Source of the DNA: Acidimicrobiaceae bacterium
GTDB taxonomy: Bacteria > Actinomycetota > Acidimicrobiia > Acidimicrobiales > RAAP-2
Length of the DNA stretch: 64,000 bases
Reading direction: 5' to 3'
Assembly: GCA_003133685.1 (NCBI GenBank)
Contig: PKYQ01000031.1
Span: 33,932 to 97,931, forward strand
The position numbers were made by a program, and so were the translations under genes. Below the pieces are notes generated by a model. The model did no database searches, was not told the DNA's origin, and saw only the letters and a program-made list of their open reading frames with translations. Every line of letters starts with the position of its first letter. Position 1 is the stretch's first letter. Shown piece by piece: positions 1-11,781 of this stretch.

Positions 1-2
1 TG

Positions 3-77
3 TTCGCGGACGAGCCGCTCGAACCGGACGAAAAAATAGAAATTGAAGTCGAAGCTAAAAAAAAAAATCTAAAATGA
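3..77 (+). CDS. C-terminal end of an unidentified protein (partial)
   Basis: An open frame enters from the left edge and stops at the TGA at 75-77. The visible 24 residues are strongly charged (acidic stretch EPDEKIEIEVE, then KKKNLK). The coding sequence ends in an A-rich run that is unlike the GC-rich surroundings. Nothing in the tail identifies a family. A charged, low-complexity C-terminus fits many ribosome- or nucleic-acid-associated proteins, but that is only a guess. A short hairpin begins 13 bases after the stop. Confidence 0.35.
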   Translation, partial: FADEPLEPDEKIEIEVEAKKKNLK

Positions 78-89
78 GGTTCTGGAAAG

Positions 90-111
90 GTGAATGCAGT
101 CGGGCATTCAC
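90..111 (+). terminator. Stem-loop after the partial gene
   Basis: A perfect 8-bp stem (GTGAATGC / GCATTCAC) closes a 6-base loop and starts 13 bases after the upstream stop codon. No T-run follows, so it is at best a non-canonical terminator or an mRNA-stabilising hairpin. Confidence 0.3.
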
Positions 112-209
112 TGACTGGCGCGGGCTCCATTCCGGAGTCGGGGGCGCTGCGTGGCTCATTGAGGATGACCGAATCGACGTTTCCACCGAAGCATTGATCT
201 CTTCGTAGT

Positions 210-228
210 GCCTCGCGCAGCGCGAGGC
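210..228 (-). terminator. Stem-loop downstream of the HNH gene
   Basis: A perfect 8-bp GC-rich stem (GCCTCGCG / CGCGAGGC) with a 3-base loop lies 14 bases beyond the stop codon of the HNH gene. It is symmetrical, so it could act on either strand. No T-run follows on either side. Confidence 0.35.
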
Positions 229-242
229 GACGGACTATGTCC

Positions 243-476
243 CTAAATCCTGCCGAGTTCACCAGTCGTATTGTGCGCTCGCTGATGGCAGCCCGTGCAT
301 AGGTACTGGCAGTTCGACACCTCGTCATCACCGCCCGCGCTCGGTGATTTCTTGTGGTGAAACTCTTTTGCGGGTAGACGGCAGTGTCGGTAGTGGGGAC
401 ACCAGCTGGCAGTGCACTCACACGTACCTCGTGCTCGCTGACGGGCCAGACGCTGTACCGATTCGGGAAAACTCAC
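243..476 (-). CDS. Small HNH endonuclease-family protein
   Basis: A 77-residue protein that is almost entirely an HNH (beta-beta-alpha metal) nuclease module. Cysteines at 19, 21, 26 and 32, the His pair at 40-41, Asn55, and the CTGCH at 60-64 match the zinc-supported HNH layout in which one histidine is the general base and Asn/His hold the catalytic metal. There is no DNA-targeting domain. The GTG start at 476 is supported by a strong Shine-Dalgarno (GGAGGG) just upstream. Free-standing HNH proteins of this size occur in phages, mobile elements and as housekeeping orphans; the substrate cannot be read from sequence. A hairpin follows the gene. No partner methylase or toxin-antitoxin gene is adjacent. 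Confidence 0.7.
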   Translation of the reverse strand: MSFPESVQRLARQRARGTCECTASWCPHYRHCRLPAKEFHHKKSPSAGGDDEVSNCQYLCTGCHQRAHNTTGELGRI

Positions 477-577
477 GTGGCCCTCCTTCGTAATCCCATT
501 TTCGCCCGCATGACTAGGTCATAAAGCGTACTGGTCCCGCGGAAAAATTCGGGTGACCTTTCGTGACGGCCCAGCCG

Positions 578-2659
578 CTAGAACGAGAGCGACGTCCCCA
601 CCATCGACGCAGCTTCCGCGAACGGAACGGCGCGCGAGAACAGGAAGCCTTGACCAAGGGAGCAGTGCAGTCCGCGAAGGGTCTCGAGTTGCTCCGGCGT
701 CTCGATCCCTTCTGCGAGCATCGTCATTCCGAGGTTGTGTCCCAGCGACACAATGGTCTCAAGCAGTCGATCGCTGTGCTTCGTAGTCGTCGTCGGCCGA
801 ACGAATGTCTGGTCGATCTTGATGATCATCGGGTTCAACAGTGCGAGATAGGAGAGCGAGGAGAATCCGGTGCCGAAGTCGTCCAGCGCCACGCCAATGC
901 CGAGGGCGGTCAATTGGTCGATCATTTTGAGCGTGTCGGCAATCTCCAAAAGCGCCACACCCTCCGTGATCTCCAGGATGAGGCGGTCGGCCGGCAGCGA
1001 GCACTCGTCTAACTCTCTTTTCACCAAGGTGAGCAGACCCGGATCGTGGAATTGACGGGCCGAGAGGTTCACCGAGACGTAGGGCTCAGAGAGTGAGTCC
1101 TTCGAGCGTCCCCATTCGCACGCCGCCATGATCGATTCATGCAGCGCGAACGCCCCGAGGTCCAAGATGAGTCCGCTCTGTTCGGCCAGCGGAATGAAGT
1201 CACTGGGCGGCACCCAGCCTCGCTCGGCGTGATGCCAGCGCATCAAGGCTTCGAAGCCGACGACTTCGTTGGTGGAGAGTCGAACGATCGGTTGGTAGTG
1301 CATCGCGAGTTCGCCGGACGCCACCGCCTGTCGCAATTCCTGGACCATGGAAAATCGATTCACAACCTGGTGGTGCATGCCGGGGACGTAGACGAAGTGT
1401 CGGCCCCTGCCGAGTCGTTTGGCCTCGTAGAGCGCGACGTCGGCGTCGCGCAAGACGTCGGACACTTCAGCGTTCGAACTGTCCCACACGACGACGCCAA
1501 GGCTTGCGCGTTGCTCGAGGCTAAGTCCGGCGATGGCGAAGGGCTCGTCGAGTGAACGAAGGAAGCGCTCGGCAATGAGTTCAGCCTCCTCTGAACTCGT
1601 GAGCCCTTCGGCGAGGTACAAGAACTCATCACCGCCGAAACGACAGAGTGTGTCGGTCGTTCGGGTGACGCCCTCGAGTCGCCGCGCGACACCTTCTAGA
1701 AGTTGGTCGCCCACGAGGTGACCGTAGGTGTCGTTCACGCCCTTGAAATCATCGAGGTCCAGCAGAAAGAGGGCGCCGTGTCCGCCTTGGCGCGCGATGC
1801 GCGAATGGGCCAGGGCGAGTCGATCGTCCAAGAGCGCTCGATTCGCGAGGCCGGTCAGCGGATCGTGGAGCGCCTGGTGCGAGAGCTGGGCGGTGAGCAT
1901 TCGTTCTTCGGTGATGTCACGTTCCGAGATGATGAAGTACATGGTCTTGCCGGTCTTGTCACGGGCGGGAGATTTCGAAACTTCGGCGACGATCATCCGA
2001 CCGTCCTGGTGGAGGTAGCGCTTCACGTAGCGCACTTGGCGAATCTCGTCCTGTAAGAATCGTGCGTGCGACGCCTCGGAGATGCCGACGTCGTCTGGGT
2101 ACGTAAAGGGCTTGGAGTCAAAGCCGATGATATCGCTTCGCGTGCGTCCGATCATCGCGCAAAAGGCGTCGTTCGCCGCAATGATCGAGTCCTGTAAGTC
2201 AGTGAAGACCATGGGCGCCATGTTGTCCTCGAAGGCCAGGCGGAAGTGTTGTTCGGCTTCGATGCGAGCCTGTTCCGCCGCTCGCTGGACGCTGTTGTCG
2301 CGGATCGACCCGACGGTCCAACGGTGGCCGTCAACGATCAGCGATGACAGCGCAAAGTCCACCCAGCGCTCGCTGCCGTCCTTACAGAGCACCGTCAGTG
2401 CCCGGTCGTTCCAAATGATGCGCGCGTCCGGATCTCTGGCGTACTGACGTCGAGCCTCGTCCTCCATTGGTTGCAGAACCGGAGGAATCAGTATCTGGAC
2501 GTTCTGTCCCACGAGTTCGTCGTGCGTGTAGCCGGTGAGGTAGACGAGTTCGGCGTTCACGTAGCGCATGACGCCGCGGACATCGATGATCGCCGTGCCG
2601 TCGGGCAGGGCTTCCAGGAGATTCTGCCAAGAGATCGACAGATCCTCAGGAGTACTCAC
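578..2659 (-). CDS. PAS-PAS-GGDEF-EAL cyclic-di-GMP signalling protein
   Basis: A 693-residue cytosolic sensor and second-messenger enzyme. Two PAS domains (about residues 10-125 and 135-260) are followed by a GGDEF diguanylate cyclase domain (about 265-420) and an EAL phosphodiesterase domain (about 435-690). The cyclase motif GGDEF is intact and is preceded, five residues upstream, by the RTTD inhibitory I-site (RxxD). The EAL domain keeps FEALMRW, the DDFGTG loop, the IKID lysine and EGIE, so both opposing activities look competent. No transmembrane segment is visible; the PAS domains probably sense a cytosolic ligand or redox state. The GTG start at 2659 has no clear Shine-Dalgarno. The gene stands alone, and an insertion sequence lies 97 bases upstream of its start. 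Confidence 0.93.
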   Translation of the reverse strand: MSTPEDLSISWQNLLEALPDGTAIIDVRGVMRYVNAELVYLTGYTHDELVGQNVQILIPPVLQPMEDEARRQYARDPDARIIWNDRALTVLCKDGSERWVDFALSSLIVDGHRWTVGSIRDNSVQRAAEQARIEAEQHFRLAFEDNMAPMVFTDLQDSIIAANDAFCAMIGRTRSDIIGFDSKPFTYPDDVGISEASHARFLQDEIRQVRYVKRYLHQDGRMIVAEVSKSPARDKTGKTMYFIISERDITEERMLTAQLSHQALHDPLTGLANRALLDDRLALAHSRIARQGGHGALFLLDLDDFKGVNDTYGHLVGDQLLEGVARRLEGVTRTTDTLCRFGGDEFLYLAEGLTSSEEAELIAERFLRSLDEPFAIAGLSLEQRASLGVVVWDSSNAEVSDVLRDADVALYEAKRLGRGRHFVYVPGMHHQVVNRFSMVQELRQAVASGELAMHYQPIVRLSTNEVVGFEALMRWHHAERGWVPPSDFIPLAEQSGLILDLGAFALHESIMAACEWGRSKDSLSEPYVSVNLSARQFHDPGLLTLVKRELDECSLPADRLILEITEGVALLEIADTLKMIDQLTALGIGVALDDFGTGFSSLSYLALLNPMIIKIDQTFVRPTTTTKHSDRLLETIVSLGHNLGMTMLAEGIETPEQLETLRGLHCSLGQGFLFSRAVPFAEAASMVGTSLSF

Positions 2660-2748
2660 TTCAGTTCAGCGCCCAGCAGAGTTGAGCGCCGACGGTTGCA
2701 CAATGCATTAGTTGAATGATGGCACAGTGCGTGGAAAAGTACGGCATT

Positions 2749-2756
2749 TCGCCACG
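2749..2756. repeat. Target-site duplication, left copy (TCGCCACG)
   Basis: The 8 bases TCGCCACG abut the left end of the insertion sequence and are repeated exactly at 4005-4012 on the other side. Eight-base duplications are characteristic of IS1595-family insertion. Confidence 0.9.
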
Positions 2757-2785
2757 AAGGGCTCACGAGATAACTACGCAGGCAC
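2757..2785 (+). repeat. IS left terminal inverted repeat
   Basis: Twenty-nine bases that are the exact reverse complement of 3976-4004. This end lies beyond the 3' end of the transposase gene. Confidence 0.93.
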
Positions 2786-2807
2786 AAGATGTAGTTGTTG
2801 GTGCCGC

Positions 2808-3953
2808 TCACGGGGAGGTCTCATCTTCGCCCCGGGCCTTACGGTGGTACGGGCGCACTGACCGCCCCTGCTCTTCGGCCTCGACCCGACGAATCGTTCG
2901 CCGCCTCTCGGCTTTGTTGGTGTTGCGTCGCGTCGTGACCCTGATCGCGTGAGCCTCGTCGACGACCACCTGCTCGCTTCGTTGTTGCCTCAGTTGTTGG
3001 TTGGTAACGGGTGCTCGAGTTTCCATCAGGCTGCAGACGAGGCGCCAGAAGATGAGGCCGCGGTTGCGAGAGTTTCGGCGGTTGAAGCGAAAGACGAATT
3101 CGTCGAGGTAGGCGTCCAAGTGCTGGCCCCTCACCGCCCCTTGGTGAGTTCCGAGCAACCAGCGTTTCAAGAGAGAAGCCACCCGGTGAACGTGGGGGTG
3201 AATGAGGTGTGCTCTGGACTCGGTCTTTGACAGTGTCGTGGTTTTAGCCGTGTAGTGCAGTCCGCGTGCCCTCAGCTCACTGAGGGCGGGCCTATAGGAA
3301 GCCCAGTCGTCACAGAGCAACACCGAGCCGGGTTCGACGTTTCGCTCCAGGAAGTCGGCTATGGCCAGGGCCGATGCGTCAGGCAGGCGAGCGAGTCGAA
3401 TGCGCCCCATGGCCTTTGGCGATACCACCTCGCAGGCCACTGCCACGGGAGACCTCTTGCCTCGTGAGCGGCCACCAGCTCCAAGTTCAACACCGCCAAC
3501 GTAGGTCTCGTCGAACTCAACGTCGCCACTGAGCTTCTTTCGTTCGTCTTGATTCATGGCGGCTCTCATCTTTTGAAGGAGGAGCCATGCTGTGTCGTAG
3601 TTGACGCCGGTGATTCGTTGGACACTAAGAGCCGAGACCCCGATCTTGGTCTGCACGAGATGCCAGGCCACGACCAACCAGGTAGCCAAGGGCACCTTGG
3701 TCCGCTCGAGCAGTGTTCCCGTGGTCAGGGTGAACCAGCGCCGGCAATCTCTGCACCACCAGCGCGACTCATTCGAGCGCGCGACTTCGACGCCGCAGCG
3801 AGGGCAGGCGAACCCGTGCCGGAAACGCACGTCAGTGAGATATTTGGCGGCGCTCGCCTCGGACCTGAACCACCGGTTGAACTCAGCCAGGTCTCTCGGG
3901 TAGTGACGTCCCGCCACGGGCACACCGTCGTCAACTTCCCAGGTCAGCACCAC
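2808..3953 (-). CDS. IS1595-family (ISXO2-like) transposase
   Basis: A 381-residue DDE-type transposase. The N-terminal third has a zinc-ribbon: CPRCG near residue 50 and CRDC near residue 70, followed by RRWF, typical of the IS1595 DNA-binding region. The catalytic domain has DEFDETYVGG-like sequence (here EFDETYVGG), CDDWASY and the HPHVHR...N-rich segment ending RFNRR, matching the ISXO2 family DDE/N fold. The C-terminus carries an extra basic tail of about 60 residues beyond the usual domain end. The ATG at 3953 lies 22 bases inside the terminal inverted repeat, leaving room for a promoter in the repeat. No frameshift or internal stop is present. Confidence 0.93.
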   Translation of the reverse strand: MVLTWEVDDGVPVAGRHYPRDLAEFNRWFRSEASAAKYLTDVRFRHGFACPRCGVEVARSNESRWWCRDCRRWFTLTTGTLLERTKVPLATWLVVAWHLVQTKIGVSALSVQRITGVNYDTAWLLLQKMRAAMNQDERKKLSGDVEFDETYVGGVELGAGGRSRGKRSPVAVACEVVSPKAMGRIRLARLPDASALAIADFLERNVEPGSVLLCDDWASYRPALSELRARGLHYTAKTTTLSKTESRAHLIHPHVHRVASLLKRWLLGTHQGAVRGQHLDAYLDEFVFRFNRRNSRNRGLIFWRLVCSLMETRAPVTNQQLRQQRSEQVVVDEAHAIRVTTRRNTNKAERRRTIRRVEAEEQGRSVRPYHRKARGEDETSP

Positions 3954-3975
3954 TCGAGCCTAGACACAACATGTA

Positions 3976-4004
3976 GTGCCTGCGTAGTTATCTCGTGAGC
4001 CCTT
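3976..4004 (-). repeat. IS right terminal inverted repeat
   Basis: Exact reverse complement of 2757-2785. It lies just upstream of the transposase start and probably includes its promoter. Confidence 0.93.
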
Positions 4005-4012
4005 TCGCCACG
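4005..4012. repeat. Target-site duplication, right copy (TCGCCACG)
   Basis: Identical to 2749-2756. Removing the element and one copy restores a continuous ancestral intergenic sequence. Confidence 0.9.
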
Positions 4013-4058
4013 TTTCGTGCGTCAAAACCCGCCCGGTATGGGCCCGCCCGCTAGGAAT

Positions 4059-4412
4059 TTACGAAGGGTTGTCCTCGAGGTGTTCTGCCACCCACTCGGT
4101 CTCTGATTCCATCCCCGGATGCTCCTTGAGCCACTCCGCGTGGCGGGGATTGTTGGGATCGAGGAGGTCGTCGGAAACGTCAGCCACAGACTCATCGTGG
4201 ACGATTTCCTCGGTCTTGACATCCGGTGTCGCAATCGCGACCTCCGGCAAAGTGCCCGGACCGGGGCGCACGCCCAGCGCCTGGTAACCATCGCCAGGCT
4301 GGATGTTCGGATCGGGCGCGTAACTGATGCCTCGCTGGTCGGACTTGTGACGTATCAGTACGGCTCCGATCAACAGAACGACCAGAGCAATCACCACAAT
4401 CACGTAGATCAT
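4059..4412 (-). CDS. Small single-pass membrane protein, function unknown
   Basis: A 117-residue protein with one N-terminal hydrophobic segment (residues 2-20, IYVIVVIALVVLLIGAVLI) followed by a basic RHKSDQR stop-transfer stretch. The rest is a soluble acidic tail of about 90 residues rich in Asp, Glu and Pro. The charge pattern suggests the tail is cytoplasmic. I do not recognise a family. The start ATG at 4412 has a weak GAGGT Shine-Dalgarno. It is divergent from nadK and now separated from the cyclic-di-GMP gene by the insertion sequence. Its short 3' flank holds a tandem CCCGCCCG repeat but no convincing terminator. Confidence 0.7.
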   Translation of the reverse strand: MIYVIVVIALVVLLIGAVLIRHKSDQRGISYAPDPNIQPGDGYQALGVRPGPGTLPEVAIATPDVKTEEIVHDESVADVSDDLLDPNNPRHAEWLKEHPGMESETEWVAEHLEDNPS

Positions 4413-4572
4413 CTGACGAACCTCGTTTCACTTGTCAGCAGTTCGACGGTTGATTGTCGTCGCTGCGTACGTAACAAGCGTACCGAGCTAAGGAAACCCC
4501 GAACGTGCTCACCCGCGTTGAGCGCCGGGCCGCGAGAGCGACCTTTGTTACTACCATTGAGCCACGAGGTGA

Positions 4573-5377
4573 ATGGTGTCGCAATTACTCTTTACGGCCT
4601 TCAGCAACCGAGCTGACGCGGTCCAACTCGCCCGAGAGGCCGGTCGGCAACTTCAAGCCGACGGCGTCACGTCGAGCCTTCACCTTCTCGACGTCGACAC
4701 CACGCCCGACATGGACGCCTCGACGCTGGTGGTGAGCCTCGGTGGTGACGGGACGTTTCTCAAATCCGCTCGACTCGCCCACGCGCTGGGCGCTCGGGTG
4801 CTCGCCGTCAACCTGGGCCGGCTGGGGTTTCTTCTCAATGTTCCGTCGAATGAAGTGGTCGCCGACGCCAAATTCGCGCTATCGGGCGACGACGTCGTCG
4901 AACGACTCGCGCTCTTGATTTCGGTCTCCGGGACGAACTTGAAGGAGTTTGCCCTGAACGAAGTCGTCGTCGAGCGAGCCCACGCCGGTCACATGGTGCG
5001 GGTGAAGACCTATGTCGATGACGACGAATACCTCACCTACTCCGCCGACGGCGTCATGGTCGCCACGCCGACGGGCAGCACCGGCTACAACTTCTCGGCC
5101 GGCGGACCAGTTGTCGAAGCGACGTTGCCCGTGATGATTCTGACGCCGGTAGCGCCGCACTTCACGATTGACCGTTCGATCGTTGTCGCCGACGACAAGG
5201 TGATTCGTCTGGTCGCCGAAGACAAGCCGGCGATCATCGTCGCCGACGGACAAGACATTGGCTCGTTGGGCGCCGGTCAATTCGTCGAGGTCCGCAAGAG
5301 CCCGACGCCGGTTCGCGTCGTCGCGACGCGGAGTTTCGATCTCGCCTCACGCCTCCACGAGGGTCTCCGAGAGGGTC

Positions 5378-5385
<8 letters not shown>
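4573..5385 (+). CDS. nadK: NAD kinase
   Basis: ATP-dependent (or polyphosphate-dependent) phosphorylation of NAD to NADP in the cytosol. The 270-residue length is normal. The diagnostic GGDGT is at residues 57-61, followed by the NLGRLGFL segment, the NEVVVER region and the NAD-binding loop ATPTGSTGYNFSAGGP. The ATG at 4573 follows a GAGGTGA Shine-Dalgarno. The last 8 bases overlap recN, so the two are translationally coupled, a pairing common in actinobacteria. Confidence 0.95.
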
Positions 5386-9209
<3,824 letters not shown>

Positions 9210-9223
<14 letters not shown>

Positions 9224-10115
9224 GCGGTACCTCACGGAGTACCTACAGTGGCTGACCATTGAAAAAGGTCGAAGTCGCGCGACGATCGAGGCCTACCAAA
9301 GAGACGTGACGAAACTGCTCGCGTGGATCAAGGACGCCGGCACCGAACTCGACGCCCTGCGCGAACGTGATCTCGAGCGTTACTGCAATCAGCTCCGTCT
9401 CCAAAAACGTGCCGAAACCTCGATCGCACGGACCGTTGCGTCGATCCGAGGATGGTTCGCGTACCTGGTGGTCGAGGGCTACTTGGCGAACGATCCCAGT
9501 ATCCGACTGAAGGGCGGTCGACGGGGCCGCTCGTTGCCCAAACCCTTGGCCGAAGAGGAGATCACGGCGTTGCTGGATTCCATTCCCGACACGTCGCCGA
9601 GTGATCTCCGTGACCGGGCGCTGCTTGAACTGCTCTACGGTACGGGGGCTCGGGTATCGGAGGTCGTCGGCATCGACCTCGGTGACCTTGATTTTGACGA
9701 GCAGCTCATCCTCGTGACCGGCAAGGGATCGAAGCAGCGCCTCGTGCCCATGGGCGCGGCGTTGACAGTGGCGCTGCGCGACTATCTCGGAGCGCGGGGT
9801 CGCGGCTCATTTCCCGGAGCCCGAAAAGACGCGCGACTGTTCTTGAACGCCCGCGGGGGAGCGCTGAGTCGACAGGGCGTCGACCTCATCATCGACAAGC
9901 GGGCGCTGCACGTCGGCATCGAGCGTTCACGCATCAGCGCGCACGTGTTTCGCCATAGTTGCGCCACACACATGCTGGCCCACGGGGCTGATATTCGCGT
10001 GGTACAAGAGCTTCTCGGGCACGTTTCGATCTCCACGACCCAGATCTACACCGCCGTAGCGGTAACGTCACTGAAACGCGAATACCACAACGCGCACCCT
10101 CGGGCGCACGACTAA
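9210..10115 (+). CDS. xerD: Tyrosine recombinase XerD
   Basis: Site-specific recombinase that, with XerC, resolves chromosome dimers at dif. I start it at the TTG at 9210 (301 residues), which gives the normal N-terminus MTTSERYLTEYLQWL; any longer start would read through the Nudix gene. The SAM-like core-binding domain occupies about residues 1-95. The catalytic domain has Arg in GTGARVSE, Lys in TGKGSKQR, HVFRHSCATHML, the second His in LLGH and the Tyr nucleophile in TQIYTAV. Location upstream of scpAB in the same orientation is typical of XerD in Gram-positive bacteria. Confidence 0.93.
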
Positions 10116-10128
10116 ACCGAAAGTCTCG

Positions 10129-10770
10129 ATGTTCCACACTTATTACTTCTACATAGCGCTCTTGCCGTCGATCATCCTGCACGAAGTGAGCCACGGATGG
10201 GTGGCGAACTTCTTCGGTGATCCGACGGCGAAGAACGCCAAGCGACTGTCGCTCAATCCCATGCGTCACATCGATCCCTTCGGCACGATTCTGTTGCCGG
10301 CATTGTTGATCGCGCTGCATTTTCCGCCGTTCGGCTATGCGAAACCCGTTCCCGTAAACACGTCGCGACTTCGTAAGCCGCGAGAGCAGTCGCTCTACGT
10401 GTCGCTCGCCGGTCCGTTCGTCAACATCGTGCTTTCGGCCATCGGTCTGATCCTCTGTGACTTGGCCGGCACGCACGTTAGCGGTGGGTACATCTACTAT
10501 CACAACTCGACTTTGTTTGACGTGGGTTACGCGCTGGGCGTTTCAAATCTCCTACTCGCCGCGTTCAACTTGCTCCCGATACCGCCGCTCGACGGCTCAG
10601 CGGTGATTGAACGATTCGTCCCAAACAAGCACTTGGGGACTTACTATCACTGGCGAGCTCGGGCCCTTCCACTTGTATTGGGTTTCGTGATCTTGAGTGA
10701 ATACGTCTTCAGCTTCGGATCGAACGCGTTCGGCGACCTTCAGAATTGGTGGCTCAGCCTACTTAGATGA
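10129..10770 (+). CDS. M50-family (site-2 protease-like) membrane metalloprotease
   Basis: A 213-residue multi-pass membrane protein with the zinc motif HEVSH (about residues 19-23) inside a hydrophobic helix and the third ligand motif LLPIPPLDGS near residue 155. These define the short, PDZ-less S2P/Rip-like subfamily. Roughly five to six hydrophobic segments are visible. It follows xerD by 13 bases and its last 8 bases overlap the convergent trpS. Members of this subfamily are often adjacent to scpA and trpS in Gram-positive and actinobacterial genomes; substrate unknown. Confidence 0.9.
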   Translation: MFHTYYFYIALLPSIILHEVSHGWVANFFGDPTAKNAKRLSLNPMRHIDPFGTILLPALLIALHFPPFGYAKPVPVNTSRLRKPREQSLYVSLAGPFVNIVLSAIGLILCDLAGTHVSGGYIYYHNSTLFDVGYALGVSNLLLAAFNLLPIPPLDGSAVIERFVPNKHLGTYYHWRARALPLVLGFVILSEYVFSFGSNAFGDLQNWWLSLLR

Positions 10771-11731
10771 GGCCCATCGCATGCGCGGCGCGCCGGTAGA
10801 CCTCGCCGGCGACCTCATTCGCTTTGAGGGCACCTCGTGCCACGACCGCGCGAAGTTCGACGGGATCGGTCATCAGTTCGTCGTAGCGCTTCTGTATCGG
10901 CGCGAGCGATTCGACCACGAGTGCGGAGAGGTCGCTCTTCAAATCGCCGTAGCGCGTGTAGCGCTCGGCCACCGCCTGGGGAGTCTCGTCGCTGAGGCTC
11001 GAATAGATCTCGAGCAGGTTCGAGATGCCGGGCTTCGTGTCCCAGTCGTAACGGACTTCGTTATCGGTGTCGGTGACCGCCTTCTTGATCTTCTTGTCGA
11101 TCTCTGAAGCCGAATCCGTGACGAAGATCGAGCCCATGGGGCTCGAGATCGATTTGGACATCTTTCGCGTTGGTTCTTGTAGGTCCATCACGCGTGCCGC
11201 GACCTTGGGTTGCACGCCGACGGGCACCACGAAGGTCGGTCCGTATCGATTGTTGAAACGTTCCGCCAGTACGCGTGTTAACTCGAGATGCTGTCGCTGG
11301 TCGTCGCCGACCGGCACTTCGGCCGTCTCGTAGAGCAATATGTCCCCGGCCATCAGGACCGGATAGGTCAAGAGACCGACGCGGTAGCCAGTTTTCCGTG
11401 TCGACTTTTCCTTGAACTGGGTCATGCGGCTCAGTTCACCGTAGGTGGCGACGCACTCCAGGAGCCAGTTCATCTGGGCGTGGTACGGGACCTCGCTCTG
11501 CAAGAAGATGGTGCAGATCTCGGGATCGAGTCCGGCGGCCAAATACGTGGCGATCAGATCAAGCGTTTGACTGCGTAACGTCGCCGGATCAATCTCGAGC
11601 GTCAACGCGTGAAGATCGACGACGCAGTAGAACGCGTCGGAACTCTGTGCCTCTACCCACTGTTTGAGTGCGCCAAGGTAGTTGCCGATGTGCAACGTGC
11701 CCGACGGCTGCATGCCCGAGAGAACTCTCAT
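10763..11731 (-). CDS. trpS: Tryptophan--tRNA ligase
   Basis: Class I aminoacyl-tRNA synthetase. HIGN (HIGH signature) is near residue 16 and KMSKS near residue 195 in a protein of 322 residues, the normal length. I choose the ATG at 11731 rather than the GTG one codon earlier because a TAGAAT -10 box lies exactly at -12 to -7 of this ATG, the recurring leaderless arrangement here. The 3' end overlaps the M50 gene by 8 bases on the opposite strand. Confidence 0.96.
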   Translation of the reverse strand: MRVLSGMQPSGTLHIGNYLGALKQWVEAQSSDAFYCVVDLHALTLEIDPATLRSQTLDLIATYLAAGLDPEICTIFLQSEVPYHAQMNWLLECVATYGELSRMTQFKEKSTRKTGYRVGLLTYPVLMAGDILLYETAEVPVGDDQRQHLELTRVLAERFNNRYGPTFVVPVGVQPKVAARVMDLQEPTRKMSKSISSPMGSIFVTDSASEIDKKIKKAVTDTDNEVRYDWDTKPGISNLLEIYSSLSDETPQAVAERYTRYGDLKSDLSALVVESLAPIQKRYDELMTDPVELRAVVARGALKANEVAGEVYRRAAHAMGLI

Positions 11732-11737
11732 CACGCA

Positions 11738-11743
11738 ATTCTA
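11738..11743 (-). promoter_or_regulatory. -10 box of trpS (leaderless type)
   Basis: TAGAAT on the minus strand ends 6 bases before the ATG, so transcription would start at or next to the start codon. No recognisable -35 element. Confidence 0.5.
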
Positions 11744-11769
11744 CGTGAAGCGAGTTCGCACTTACGAAG

Positions 11770-11775
11770 TAGTGT
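11770..11775 (+). promoter_or_regulatory. -10 box of scpA (leaderless type)
   Basis: TAGTGT at -12 to -7 of the GTG start. With the trpS box it forms a divergent promoter pair separated by 26 bases. Confidence 0.5.
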
Positions 11776-11781
11776 TGGGCG

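Larger units (their letters stand above)
2757..4004 (-). mobile_element. Intact IS1595-family insertion sequence
   Basis: A 1,248-bp element bounded by perfect 29-bp inverted repeats (2757-2785 and 3976-4004; outer sequence AAGGGCTCACGAG), with weaker similarity continuing inward. It carries one full-length transposase on the minus strand and is flanked by an exact 8-bp target duplication. The ends, the target duplication and the transposase family all agree with IS1595 (ISXO2-like). Perfect repeats, perfect duplication and an unbroken reading frame indicate a recent, probably still active insertion. It landed in the intergenic region between the cyclic-di-GMP gene and the small membrane protein gene, with the transposase in the same orientation as both. 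Confidence 0.93.

Noticed and set aside
4013-4058. Possible terminator after the 117-residue membrane protein gene
   Set aside because: Only a 4-bp stem (GCCC/GGGC) followed by GGG then four T on the minus strand; too weak to call. The tandem CCCGCCCG is a direct, not inverted, repeat.
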